NCBI RefSeq assembly: GCF_014640675.1
Contig: NZ_BMHK01000020.1
Location: 1-64,000, forward strand
Origin: Novosphingobium endophyticum
GTDB lineage: Bacteria; Pseudomonadota; Alphaproteobacteria; Sphingomonadales; Sphingomonadaceae
DNA length: 64,000 bases
Direction of reading: 5' to 3'
Shown: positions 17,397-26,319 of the stretch, one piece after another
Numbering within the stretch: the stretch's first letter is position 1
Layout of the letters: each line of letters begins with the position of its first letter
Position numbers and translations under genes: made by a program
The notes under the pieces: model-generated
Database searches by the model: none
Told to the model about the DNA's origin: nothing
What the model saw: only the letters and a program-made list of their open reading frames with translations

Positions 17397-18375
17397 CGTA
17401 ACCGGACTCGATAGCGACCTGTTCGCCGAATGCAGTTTCGCCGGACCGGTCGCCCATATCCCGTCGATCGGCGGCGATGTCCGTGAATTCGTCGCCGAAG
17501 AGGATTCCATCGAGCGCCTGAGAGGTTTCGACGCGGTCATTCATCTGGCCGGCCTGTCGAACGATCCGCTCGGCGATTACAGGCCCGGTCTGACGCAGGA
17601 GATCAATGCCAGGGCTTCGTTCGAACTGGCCCGTCTCGCCAAGGCTGCCGGCGTGCCCCGTTTCGTTTTCGCGTCGTCCTGCTCGAACTACGGCGCGTCC
17701 GGAGATCAGTTCATCTCCGAGGCAGGCACTCTCAATCCCGTGACCCCCTACGGGCTGTCGAAAGTCGAGGCCGAAGTCGGGATTTCAGCGTTGGCCGACG
17801 CCTCCTTCAGCCCGACTTTCCTGCGCGCCTCGACGGCCTATGGCCTTTCGCCGAGGCTGAGGTTCGACCTCGTGGTCAACAACCTCACCGCGTGGGCCTG
17901 CACGACCGGCGATGTCCATCTGAAAAGCGACGGCTCACCCTGGCGGCCCATCGTCCATGTCGAGGACATCGCGCTTGCCTATATCGCAACGGTGGAAGCA
18001 CCGCGCACGGAGGTACACTGCGAAGTCTTCAACGTCGGGCAGACCTCCGAAAACTACCAGATCCGGGAAATCGCCGAGATCGTGCGGGACGTCGTTCCCG
18101 GTTCGAAGATCGCCTTCGCCGACGGGGCAAGTCCGGATCTGCGCAATTACCGCGTGGACTGCAACTACATCGCCCTTCGCCTGCACGCCTTCAAGCCGCA
18201 GTGGACCTGTCGCCGCGGCGTCGAACAACTGTTTACCGCCTTCACCGAGAGCGGCCTGACGGTCGAGGCATTCGAAGGTCCGCGCTTCAAGCGCATTGCC
18301 CACCTCAAGCAGCGTATCGACGAGGGCTCGCTCAACGAACACCTGTATCCCGTCCGGCAACTCGCCGCGGCCTGA
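17314..18375 (+). CDS. NAD-dependent epimerase/dehydratase (extended SDR)
   Basis: A 353-residue extended short-chain dehydrogenase for nucleotide sugars. The Rossmann motif is GHLGYIG at residues 9-15, the catalytic pair is YGLSK (Tyr-x3-Lys) near residue 150 with Ser in SSCSNYG, and RPIVHVEDIA is the usual substrate-side motif. Following rfbF, it most likely acts on CDP-glucose or a CDP-keto sugar, as epimerase, reductase or dehydratase. A separate recognisable CDP-glucose 4,6-dehydratase (rfbG) is not present, so this protein may supply that step or the strain encodes rfbG elsewhere. The start overlaps the rfbF tail by 83 bases. Confidence 0.85.
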   Translation: MSMKILLTGHLGYIGTVLAPRLLARGHDVTGLDSDLFAECSFAGPVAHIPSIGGDVREFVAEEDSIERLRGFDAVIHLAGLSNDPLGDYRPGLTQEINARASFELARLAKAAGVPRFVFASSCSNYGASGDQFISEAGTLNPVTPYGLSKVEAEVGISALADASFSPTFLRASTAYGLSPRLRFDLVVNNLTAWACTTGDVHLKSDGSPWRPIVHVEDIALAYIATVEAPRTEVHCEVFNVGQTSENYQIREIAEIVRDVVPGSKIAFADGASPDLRNYRVDCNYIALRLHAFKPQWTCRRGVEQLFTAFTESGLTVEAFEGPRFKRIAHLKQRIDEGSLNEHLYPVRQLAAA

Positions 18376-18385
18376 AGAGGACGAC

Positions 18386-19651
18386 ATGAACCAGATTCTG
18401 TTGCACCAGCGCCGTAACGCCTCGCAGACGGTCACCGGCTGCCGCTCCTGCGGCGGCACTTCGCTGCAGCCCTTTCTCGATCTCGGCTACACGCCGCTCG
18501 CGGACCGGCTGATCAAGCCGGAAACGTGCGAAGTCCCCGAACTCGTCTTTCCACTCGTCGTCGCGTTCTGCCCGGACTGCGCGCTCGTCCAGATACTCGA
18601 GACGGTTGCTCCGGAGATCCTGTTCGCGGACGCCTACCCCTATTACTCCTCGTTCTCGCCGGCATTGCTGGAGCACTCCCGGTCCAATGTCGAACAGCGG
18701 CTGGCCGAACGCGAGCTCGGCCCGTCGAGCCTGGTGGTGGAACTGGCCAGCAACGACGGATATCTGCTAAAAAACTATGTCGAGCGGGGAGTGCCGGTTT
18801 GCGGCATAGATCCGGCGGACGGGCCCGCCGCCGCCGCGCGGAAGGCCGGAGTGCCCACCCTCTGCGAATTCTTCACCGAGAGTTTCGCGCGCGAATTCGT
18901 GTCGGAGCATGGCCAGGCGGACATAGTTCATGCCAACAACGTCCTCGCCCACGTCGCCGACACCAACGGCTTCGTATCGGGAATCCGCAATCTCCTGAAA
19001 CCCGACGGCACCGCCGTGATCGAGATGCCATACCTGCTGCGGCTGATCGAGCACGTCGAATTCGACACGATCTATCACGAGCACCTCTGCTATTTCTCGC
19101 TGACGGCGCTGGACAACCTCTTCCGGCGGCACGGACTTTTCCTCAACCGGGTGGAAGAACTTGCAATCCACGGCGGATCGCTTCGGATATTCGTCGAGCC
19201 GTTCGAAGCCACGGATACCGGCGTCAAGCAGATGCTGGCCCATGAAAAGGCGATCGGCCTCGATCAGCCTGCCTATTTCACCGAGTTCTCGGCCCGCGTC
19301 GACGCGCTGCGGGAGAAACTCGTCGCGCTGGTGGAGCAGCTCAAGGGCCAGGGCCATTCGATCGCCGCCTATGGCGCGGCGGCCAAGGGCGCCACGATGC
19401 TCAACTACTGCGGCCTCGACACGCGGCATCTCGATTTCGTCGTCGACCGCAACGTCAACAAGCAGGGCCTGCTCATGCCGGGCGCGCACCTCCCGATCCT
19501 CGATCCCGAGGAGTTGGCGAAGCGCAGGCCCGACTACGTGCTGATGCTGGCGTGGAACTTCGCGGATGAAATCCTGGCTCAGCAGCAGGCCTATCTGGCG
19601 GCGGGCGGGCGCTTTATCGTTCCGGTCCCCGAACCGAGGATCGTCGGATGA
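18386..19651 (+). CDS. sugar C-methyltransferase (TcaB9/TylCIII type)
   Basis: A 421-residue three-part methyltransferase. Residues 15-65 carry a zinc site (CRSCGG and CPDC) of the Methyltransf_13 domain. The central SAM domain has VVELASNDGYLLKNY. The C-terminal Methyltransf_14 domain has the IAAYGAAAKGATMLNY Rossmann-like loop. YHEHLCYFSL and HGGSLRIF match the conserved Tyr/His region of NDP-sugar 3-C-methyltransferases, where a His acts as base. It would add a methyl branch to a keto-sugar on CDP. It lies 10 bases after the epimerase gene with GAAGAGG as ribosome site, in a clear operon with the next methyltransferase through an ATGA overlap. Confidence 0.85.
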   Translation: MNQILLHQRRNASQTVTGCRSCGGTSLQPFLDLGYTPLADRLIKPETCEVPELVFPLVVAFCPDCALVQILETVAPEILFADAYPYYSSFSPALLEHSRSNVEQRLAERELGPSSLVVELASNDGYLLKNYVERGVPVCGIDPADGPAAAARKAGVPTLCEFFTESFAREFVSEHGQADIVHANNVLAHVADTNGFVSGIRNLLKPDGTAVIEMPYLLRLIEHVEFDTIYHEHLCYFSLTALDNLFRRHGLFLNRVEELAIHGGSLRIFVEPFEATDTGVKQMLAHEKAIGLDQPAYFTEFSARVDALREKLVALVEQLKGQGHSIAAYGAAAKGATMLNYCGLDTRHLDFVVDRNVNKQGLLMPGAHLPILDPEELAKRRPDYVLMLAWNFADEILAQQQAYLAAGGRFIVPVPEPRIVG

Positions 19652-20868
19652 ACTTTGCGGACCCCACCTTATCGGCACAGGCGCAAGGGCACGCCGCAGG
19701 AACGGCTTGTCCCAACTGCGGCGCGGGAGATACCCGGCTCTTCTACCGGGTCGAGGGTGTACCGACCAATTCCTGCCTTCTCTTCGAGACACGGGAAGAG
19801 GCGCTGGGCTGCAAGCGCGGCGAGATCTCGCTGCATTTCTGCGGCGGATGCGGCTTCATCTTCAACGCCGGCTTCGATCCCGACCAGACGGAATATTCGG
19901 ACCGCTACGAAGAGACCCAGGGCTTCTCACCGACGTTCTCGCGCTTTCACAGGAACCTCGCGGTCGAACTCGTCGAACGCCACGGCCTGCGCGGCCGCGA
20001 GGTCATGGAGATCGGTTGCGGCAAGGGCGAATTCCTCGTGCTTCTCTCTCAGCTGGGCGAGAACAGGGGCGTGGGCGTCGATCCGAGCGCAATCCCGGAA
20101 AGGCTGGAGGGCGTTCCCGGCGCGGAGCGCGTGCGCCTGATCCCGGAGTACTTCGAACCCGGCCATTGCCGGGAGGAGCCCGACTTCCTGTGCTGCAAGA
20201 TGACGCTGGAGCATATTCCCGACACGGCCGATTTCATCGCGACCATCCGCGCCGGGCTGACCGAGGCCAATGGCACGGTCGTCTTCTTCCAGGTACCCGA
20301 AACCTATCGCATCCTCCAGCAATGCGCCTTCGAGGACATCTATCACGAGCACTGTTCGTACTTCACCGAAACCTCGCTGCGGCGGCTGTTTGAAGGGTGC
20401 GGCTTCAAGGTTACCCGCACCGCGGTAGAATACGATGACCAGTACCTGACCATCGAGGCTCTGCCTTCCGCCGCGCGGAGCAGACGCGAGGATGATCCGT
20501 CGGTGTCGGAAATCGCTGAACTGGTGCGTACTTTTCCCGAGCGGGTCGCCGCCCACAGGGACCATTGGCGCGCCCTCGTGCGGGATGCCTCCGCAGCGGG
20601 GCGACGAGTGGTCCTGTGGGGCTCGGGATCAAAGGCGGTGTCGTTCCTGACTTCGCTTGGCCTCGCCGGCGAAGTTGATTGCGTCACCGACATCAACCCG
20701 AACCGCCACCATCACTTCATGCCGGGCACGGGTCACCGGATTGTGCCGCCAGACGATCTGGCCGCGATCGAGCCGGGCCTGATCGTGGTGATGAACCGAA
20801 TCTACAAGGAGGAGATCGCGGATCACGTCCGGAATCTGGGACTGACCTGCGATATCGCGTGCCTTTGA
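19648..20868 (+). CDS. second class I SAM methyltransferase of the C-methyltransferase fold
   Basis: A 406-residue protein built like its neighbour: N-terminal zinc site (CPNCGAG and CGGCGF), a SAM motif VMEIGCGKGEFLVLL, YHEHCSYFTETSLRRLF, and a C-terminal VVLWGSGSKAVSFLT domain. It lacks the HGGS motif of the neighbour, having DDQYLTIEAL at that place, so the catalytic base may differ. It could methylate another position, act on oxygen, or serve a different reaction. The gene starts in the stop of the previous one (ATGA), so the two are translated together. Two divergent copies of the same architecture side by side suggest a doubly modified sugar. Confidence 0.8.
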   Translation: MNFADPTLSAQAQGHAAGTACPNCGAGDTRLFYRVEGVPTNSCLLFETREEALGCKRGEISLHFCGGCGFIFNAGFDPDQTEYSDRYEETQGFSPTFSRFHRNLAVELVERHGLRGREVMEIGCGKGEFLVLLSQLGENRGVGVDPSAIPERLEGVPGAERVRLIPEYFEPGHCREEPDFLCCKMTLEHIPDTADFIATIRAGLTEANGTVVFFQVPETYRILQQCAFEDIYHEHCSYFTETSLRRLFEGCGFKVTRTAVEYDDQYLTIEALPSAARSRREDDPSVSEIAELVRTFPERVAAHRDHWRALVRDASAAGRRVVLWGSGSKAVSFLTSLGLAGEVDCVTDINPNRHHHFMPGTGHRIVPPDDLAAIEPGLIVVMNRIYKEEIADHVRNLGLTCDIACL

Positions 20869-20926
20869 CGAACCTCCCGCCAAAGATCGCCGCACCTTCC
20901 GGCTATTCCGTCCGAAAGAGGGAACC

Positions 20927-22084
20927 ATGAAGACGGCCATCGTGACAGCCACCGACCGGGGCTATTTGCCGGCAGCCTGCTGCCAGCTGAAATCGGTGGC
21001 CGATCATCTGCCGCCGGGCAGCGATGCGCATCTCCATCTGGTCTGCTGCGACGTCGATGAAGGCGAGCTTCAGGCGGCGACGGAATTCTTCGCGAGAAAG
21101 GGGATCGCGGTAAATATCATCGCGCCGAAAGAGGTCCGGGACGCGATCAGGCCGATCAACAGCCGCTGGCCGCGCGCCGCCTATCTGCGGCTCTATTTCG
21201 ACATGATTTTCGGCGCGGACATCGACCGGCTGGTCTATCTCGATGCCGACACGAGGATCATGACATCGCTGGAGCCGCTCCTGACGGCGGATCTCAAGGG
21301 ATATCCGGCCGCCGCGGTGCATGATTTCGTCTACTACCTGACAGGCAATATCCGACGGCGACGCAGGGACCTGTTTCTCGCCGACGACGCGCCATATCTC
21401 CAGTCCGGCGTCATGGTCTTCGACTGGCCCCGGATTCTCGCGGAAGGAACGCTGGCGCGGGCCCGCCAGTTCCTGGTCGATCATCCGGAAAACTGCCAGG
21501 AAGCGCCGGACCAGGATGCGCTCAACCATGTGCTCGAGGGACAATGGACCCCGCTCGATCCGCGCTGGAACCTCCACGAAACCTATCTCAATTTCGGCGG
21601 CGCGCTCACCCCCTATCTTGAGCACTACACCTCGACGAAGCCTTGGTCCCGGCGGCGGCCGCACCGTTGGCAGAACGCAGCGGCCTGGTACCGGAGCGAG
21701 CTTCGCGGCTCCGTGTGGTCCAACTTCATCCCGCCCCAGTCACCTATCGACAAGCTGAACGCCAGGATCGATTTCCTGACCTTCTGCTTCAAACCGAAGA
21801 TACGCGATTTCCTCGCCTCACATGCGCCCGCGGTCGCAGATGCACTCAGGATTCCGCGTCACCGTTCGGATGACGCGGAGCTTCCATGGAGGCCGCGCAA
21901 CAACAAGGATGTGGAGGACATGGCGCGCGCCCTCGTGGCCGAAGCGCGCGGAAAACGGGGCCTCATCCGTCCTCCGGAATCGGTTCTGGACGGCTACGGG
22001 GCCGGCCAGCCGATCGGGCTGGAGGCAGGGCGGGAAACCTACAGACACGTCGCGTCGGTCCCGAGCCCCGCGCACAGAAACTGA
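20927..22084 (+). CDS. family 8 glycosyltransferase
   Basis: A 385-residue GT8 transferase, the family of lipopolysaccharide galactosyl/glucosyltransferases and glycogenin. It has IVTATDRGYLPAACCQLKS at the N-terminus, the DxD metal motif as LVYLDADTRI near residue 105, and the acceptor-side QDALNHVL and LDPRWNLHE segments near residues 197-215. It is the last gene of the plus-strand polysaccharide run and converges on ligC with 18 bases between them, so the functional boundary of the locus lies here. GAGGGAACC at 20918-20926 is its ribosome site. Retaining chemistry is expected from the family. Confidence 0.85.
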   Translation: MKTAIVTATDRGYLPAACCQLKSVADHLPPGSDAHLHLVCCDVDEGELQAATEFFARKGIAVNIIAPKEVRDAIRPINSRWPRAAYLRLYFDMIFGADIDRLVYLDADTRIMTSLEPLLTADLKGYPAAAVHDFVYYLTGNIRRRRRDLFLADDAPYLQSGVMVFDWPRILAEGTLARARQFLVDHPENCQEAPDQDALNHVLEGQWTPLDPRWNLHETYLNFGGALTPYLEHYTSTKPWSRRRPHRWQNAAAWYRSELRGSVWSNFIPPQSPIDKLNARIDFLTFCFKPKIRDFLASHAPAVADALRIPRHRSDDAELPWRPRNNKDVEDMARALVAEARGKRGLIRPPESVLDGYGAGQPIGLEAGRETYRHVASVPSPAHRN

Positions 22085-22102
22085 CTGCCCCGCTCTTCAG
22101 CT

Positions 22103-23041
22103 TTAGGCCAGCTGCGCCTCCAGCTCGCCGAGCACGCGGTAGCAATCGAACACTTTCGCGACCGAGCTGTTGGGTTCACGGCCCTCGCGAATGGCGGCGA
22201 TGAATTCGCGGTCCTGTAGTTCGATACCGTTCATCGAAACGTCGACCCTTGAGACGTCGATGGGTTCTTCCCTGCCGTTCACCAGATCATCGTAACGGGC
22301 GATGTAGGTGCCGGTATCGCCGATGTAGCGGAAGAACGTGCCGAGTGGCCCGTCGTTGTTGAACGAGAGAGAGAGGGTGCAGATCGCGCCGCTTTCGCTC
22401 TTGAGCTGGATCGACATGTCCATGGCGATGCCCAGTTCCGGATGGATCGGCCCCTGCATCGCATGCGCCTCGACGACCCGGCCGGCCTGATAGGCGAAAA
22501 GATCGACCGTATGCGCGGCGTGGTGCCACAGGAGATGGTCGGTCCAGCTGCGCGGCTCTCCCTTGGCGTTGATGTTCTTGCGGCGGAAGAAATAGGTCTG
22601 CACGTCCATCTGCTGGATATTGAATTCTCCGGCCGTGACACGGTTATGCACCCACTGGTGACTGGGATTGAAGCGGCGGGTGTGGCCGACCATGCAGGTG
22701 AGGCCCGTCTCCTTCTGCTTGGCGAGCACGGCCTGCGCATCCGCCCAACTGTCGGCTAGAGGGATTTCGACCTGAACGTGCTTGCCTGCGTCCATGCAGG
22801 CGATTGCCTGCGAGGCATGCATCTGCGTGGGCGTACACAGGATAACCGCGTCCACGTCATCGCGCGCGAGCGCATCTTCCAGCTCGGTCGAGCTGTGCTT
22901 CGCGCCATATTTCTCCGCCGTCGCGGCCGCCTGTTCTCCGGTGCGGCTGATGATCGAGACGATCTCGACACCATCGATGTTCCTGAGGCCGTCGAGGTGC
23001 TTTTCACCAAAGGCGCCGGCGCCGGCGAGTGCAATGCGCAT
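22103..23041 (-). CDS. ligC: 4-carboxy-2-hydroxymuconate-6-semialdehyde dehydrogenase
   Basis: A 312-residue Gfo/Idh/MocA-type oxidoreductase matching LigC of Sphingobium SYK-6 in length and motifs. GAGAFGEKHLDGL is the N-terminal NADP-binding loop and EIPLADS lies where the family has its EKP-type motif. The enzyme oxidises the hemiacetal form of the ring-cleavage product to 2-pyrone-4,6-dicarboxylate with NADP+. It is the last gene of the minus-strand lig operon, 37 bases after ligB, and it feeds LigI encoded on the divergent operon. The call is strong because of the adjoining ligJAB. Confidence 0.92.
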   Translation of the reverse strand: MRIALAGAGAFGEKHLDGLRNIDGVEIVSIISRTGEQAAATAEKYGAKHSSTELEDALARDDVDAVILCTPTQMHASQAIACMDAGKHVQVEIPLADSWADAQAVLAKQKETGLTCMVGHTRRFNPSHQWVHNRVTAGEFNIQQMDVQTYFFRRKNINAKGEPRSWTDHLLWHHAAHTVDLFAYQAGRVVEAHAMQGPIHPELGIAMDMSIQLKSESGAICTLSLSFNNDGPLGTFFRYIGDTGTYIARYDDLVNGREEPIDVSRVDVSMNGIELQDREFIAAIREGREPNSSVAKVFDCYRVLGELEAQLA

Positions 23042-23078
23042 GTGATACTCCTTGAAAGTCGTTTCCGGGGCAGCGACG

Positions 23079-23933
<855 letters not shown>

Positions 23934-24356
23934 TCAATAGCCTCCCTTGATCGAGCGGTTGCCTTCGGGCGAGCGGCCACCTTTCAGCATCATTTCCTGG
24001 TATTGCGGGAACGTCATGTCGGTCATCGTCGAGACCGCCTCCGCAAAGCTGATGCCGTCGGTCGAAAACAGCTTCGAGAGGAAATAGACGTTGCCGCCCA
24101 TGTCGAGCAGCGCGTTGTAGTCGCGCGCCAGCAACGCCTGCTTGGCATCCTCGCTGATCGGCCATTCGTCCAGATAAGCGCGCTCGTCCGTCTTGAACCG
24201 CTCGCGGTTCTCGGGCTTCATCAGACTCATCGCGAACTGGTTGATATGATACCCCTTGCGTGCCCGCGCTGCCGTATAGACGCGGGTGCCGGGAATATCC
24301 TCGAACTCGGCAAGATATTGGTGGATGTTCTGCGTGGGCTTTTCCGTATCCGTCAC
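23934..24356 (-). CDS. ligA: protocatechuate 4,5-dioxygenase alpha subunit
   Basis: A 140-residue protein with the LigA-domain pattern: a helical body including GYHINQFAMSLMKPENRERF and a C-terminal part with GGNVYFLSKLFSTDGISFAEA and MTFPQYQEMM. The small alpha subunit packs on LigB and helps to close the active site. Length agrees with the known ~139-residue LigA. Its start overlaps the end of ligJ by 4 bases and its stop adjoins the ligB start, so subunit stoichiometry is probably set by translational coupling. Confidence 0.94.
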   Translation of the reverse strand: MTDTEKPTQNIHQYLAEFEDIPGTRVYTAARARKGYHINQFAMSLMKPENRERFKTDERAYLDEWPISEDAKQALLARDYNALLDMGGNVYFLSKLFSTDGISFAEAVSTMTDMTFPQYQEMMLKGGRSPEGNRSIKGGY

Positions 24357-25378
24357 AGCCCCCTCTCCTTCAGCCTGGCGTCGAGACGCGGGAACACGCG
24401 GCGGGTATTGCCTTCGAAGATGGCGTGCCGTTCCTCCTCGCTGATATTAAGCGCGTCGATGTAGCGCTTGGTATCGTCGAAATAATGGCCGGTCGTCGGA
24501 TCGATGCCGCGCACCGCGCCGACCATTTCCGAACCGAACAGGATGTTCTTGTTGTCGATCACGTCGGCCAGAAGGTTGATGCCCGGCTGGTGATAGACGC
24601 AGGTGTCGAAGAACACGTTGTTCATGATGTATTCGTCGAGCGACGGCTTCTTCAGCATGTCCGCCAGCCCGCGATAGCGGCCCCAGTGATAGGGCACGGC
24701 GCCGCCGCCATGCGGGATGATGAAGCGCAGGTTCGGGAACCGGCTGAACAGGTCACCCTGCATGAGTTGCATGAACGCGACCGTATCGGCGGCGAGATAG
24801 AACCCGCCGGTGGCATGCATCGCCGGGTTGCAGGAGCCGGAAACGTGGATCATCGCCGGCACGTCCAACTCGCACATCGCCTCATAGATCGGGAACCAGT
24901 ATTCGTCGGTGAGCGGCGGATGCTCGAAATGACCGCCGCCCGGATCGGGATTGAGATTGCAGCCGACGAAGCCCAGCTCCTCCACGCAGCGGCGCAGTTC
25001 CTTGACGGAGGCCGTGAGGTCCGCCTTGGGGCTTTGCGGCAGCATACACACGCCCATGAAGGTCTCGGGGAACAGCTGCGTGACGCGATAGATCAGATCA
25101 TTGCAGTGCCGCGCCCACGCCCCGGACACCTGCTGGTCGCCTACATGGTGCGCCATGGCGGAGGCGCGCGGGCTAAAGATCGTCAGGTCCGCGCCGCGCT
25201 CCCTGATGAGACGAAGCTGGTTCGTCTCGATCGTCTCGCGGATCTCGTCATCCGAAATCTCGGGATAAGGTGGTGGCGCCTTGCCTTCCTTGTAAGCAGC
25301 CTTCTGCTCTTCACGCCATGCGTCGTGCGCCTTGGGCAGCACTGTGTAATGGCCGTGGCAGTCGATCACCAACGTCAT
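24353..25378 (-). CDS. ligJ: 4-oxalomesaconate hydratase
   Basis: A 341-residue amidohydrolase-superfamily protein, the same length as LigJ of SYK-6. The metal site starts with DCHGHYT at residues 6-12; further family motifs are FSPRASAMAHHVGDQQ, MIHVSGS, and IPHGGGAVPYHWGRY near residue 220. The enzyme hydrates 4-oxalomesaconate to 4-carboxy-4-hydroxy-2-oxoadipate in the protocatechuate 4,5-cleavage route. Its start overlaps the stop of the oxidoreductase gene upstream and its stop overlaps the ligA start, so it lies in the middle of one translationally coupled operon. Confidence 0.93.
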   Translation of the reverse strand: MTLVIDCHGHYTVLPKAHDAWREEQKAAYKEGKAPPPYPEISDDEIRETIETNQLRLIRERGADLTIFSPRASAMAHHVGDQQVSGAWARHCNDLIYRVTQLFPETFMGVCMLPQSPKADLTASVKELRRCVEELGFVGCNLNPDPGGGHFEHPPLTDEYWFPIYEAMCELDVPAMIHVSGSCNPAMHATGGFYLAADTVAFMQLMQGDLFSRFPNLRFIIPHGGGAVPYHWGRYRGLADMLKKPSLDEYIMNNVFFDTCVYHQPGINLLADVIDNKNILFGSEMVGAVRGIDPTTGHYFDDTKRYIDALNISEEERHAIFEGNTRRVFPRLDARLKERGL

Positions 25379-26241
25379 GCCTTTCGCATCCTTTCGTCCC
25401 TGATCTGGTCAATCTTCCCCGCGAGGCCCGCTGCCGGCGTCTTGAGCCCCAGCGTTCCGATCGTCCGCTGCCGCTCGACAGTGCCGCGCGTCATTGCCGC
25501 GCCGGTTCCGAGGCCTTCGAGCGTTCCGACGACTTCCTCCATCTCGGCGGCGCGGCGAACCCCGTGAACCATCATCCGGTCCAGGTTGTAGTCGGCGCGC
25601 TCCGCCCAGGGCCGGGGCTTCTCGCTGGCATCAAGCGAAGCGAGCACCTCGTCCAACACACCGGCTTCCCGCGCGGCGAGCACGCATTCCGCGGTCAGGG
25701 CTTCCATGCCCTTGACCATTACCGAACGGATCATCTTGATCGCCGAGGCGCGCCCCACATCGCCGCCAACCACTCGAAGATTGGTAAAGCCCAATCCGGC
25801 AAGCGCTGTGGCGGCCGCTTCGGCATCGCTGCCCGAGAGCAGCAGCGGCACGCCCAGACCTTGCGGACTGACCGGGGCCATTATCGCGACGTCCACATAG
25901 TGACCGCCGGCCGCCTCGATGATCGCGGCGGCGGCCTGCTTGGTTTGCGGCGCGGCGCTGTTCATGTCGCAGAAGATCGCGCCCGGCGCGATATCCCGCG
26001 ATGCATCCCGCGCGGCGGCCACCGCCTGATCCGCAGTCACCAGAGACAAGATGAGGGGCACGCCGGCAAGCACATCTGCCATCTTCGCGCAGGCCGCGAC
26101 GCCCGCCTCGCCCATGGCCGCCTGCATCGCCGGTTCACCGTGGAGCGCTTCGTAGACGGCAGCCGTGCCGCGCCACTGCCCGGCCAGCGAGAAAGTGCGC
26201 CCGGCTTCTCCAAAGCCGATAATGCCAACCTCATGCTTCAT
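25375..26241 (-). CDS. NAD(P)-dependent 6-phosphogluconate-dehydrogenase-like oxidoreductase (DUF1932 type)
   Basis: A 288-residue beta-hydroxyacid-dehydrogenase-like protein. It has the Rossmann loop IGFGEAGRTFSLA near residue 8, the domain-linking motif CDMNSAAPQT near residues 90-99, and a C-terminal helical domain with MIRSVMVKGMEALTAECVLAA carrying the catalytic-lysine region, of the DUF1932 type. It is the first gene after the regulator and is coupled to ligJ by an ATGA overlap, so it very probably works in or beside protocatechuate catabolism. The standard pathway has no step for it, and the substrate is unknown; a hydroxy acid such as a reduced pathway intermediate is plausible. Confidence 0.75.
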   Translation of the reverse strand: MKHEVGIIGFGEAGRTFSLAGQWRGTAAVYEALHGEPAMQAAMGEAGVAACAKMADVLAGVPLILSLVTADQAVAAARDASRDIAPGAIFCDMNSAAPQTKQAAAAIIEAAGGHYVDVAIMAPVSPQGLGVPLLLSGSDAEAAATALAGLGFTNLRVVGGDVGRASAIKMIRSVMVKGMEALTAECVLAAREAGVLDEVLASLDASEKPRPWAERADYNLDRMMVHGVRRAAEMEEVVGTLEGLGTGAAMTRGTVERQRTIGTLGLKTPAAGLAGKIDQIRDERMRKA

Positions 26242-26319
26242 GAGACGACAAGTGCGCCGCGCGCTGCAAAACAGCCAATCGAAACTGACCCAAAGCTATA
26301 AGCTGACGCTAATTTGTCG
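26242..26319 (-). promoter_or_regulatory. putative promoter/operator upstream of the oxidoreductase-ligJABC operon
   Basis: A 78-base gap between the regulator gene and the first structural gene on the same strand. It is AT-richer than its flanks and contains the palindrome AGCTATAAGCT (26294-26304), which could be a regulator site or part of a -10 region. No terminator is seen for the regulator gene, so the operon may be read from this promoter, from the regulator's promoter, or both. Confidence 0.4.
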
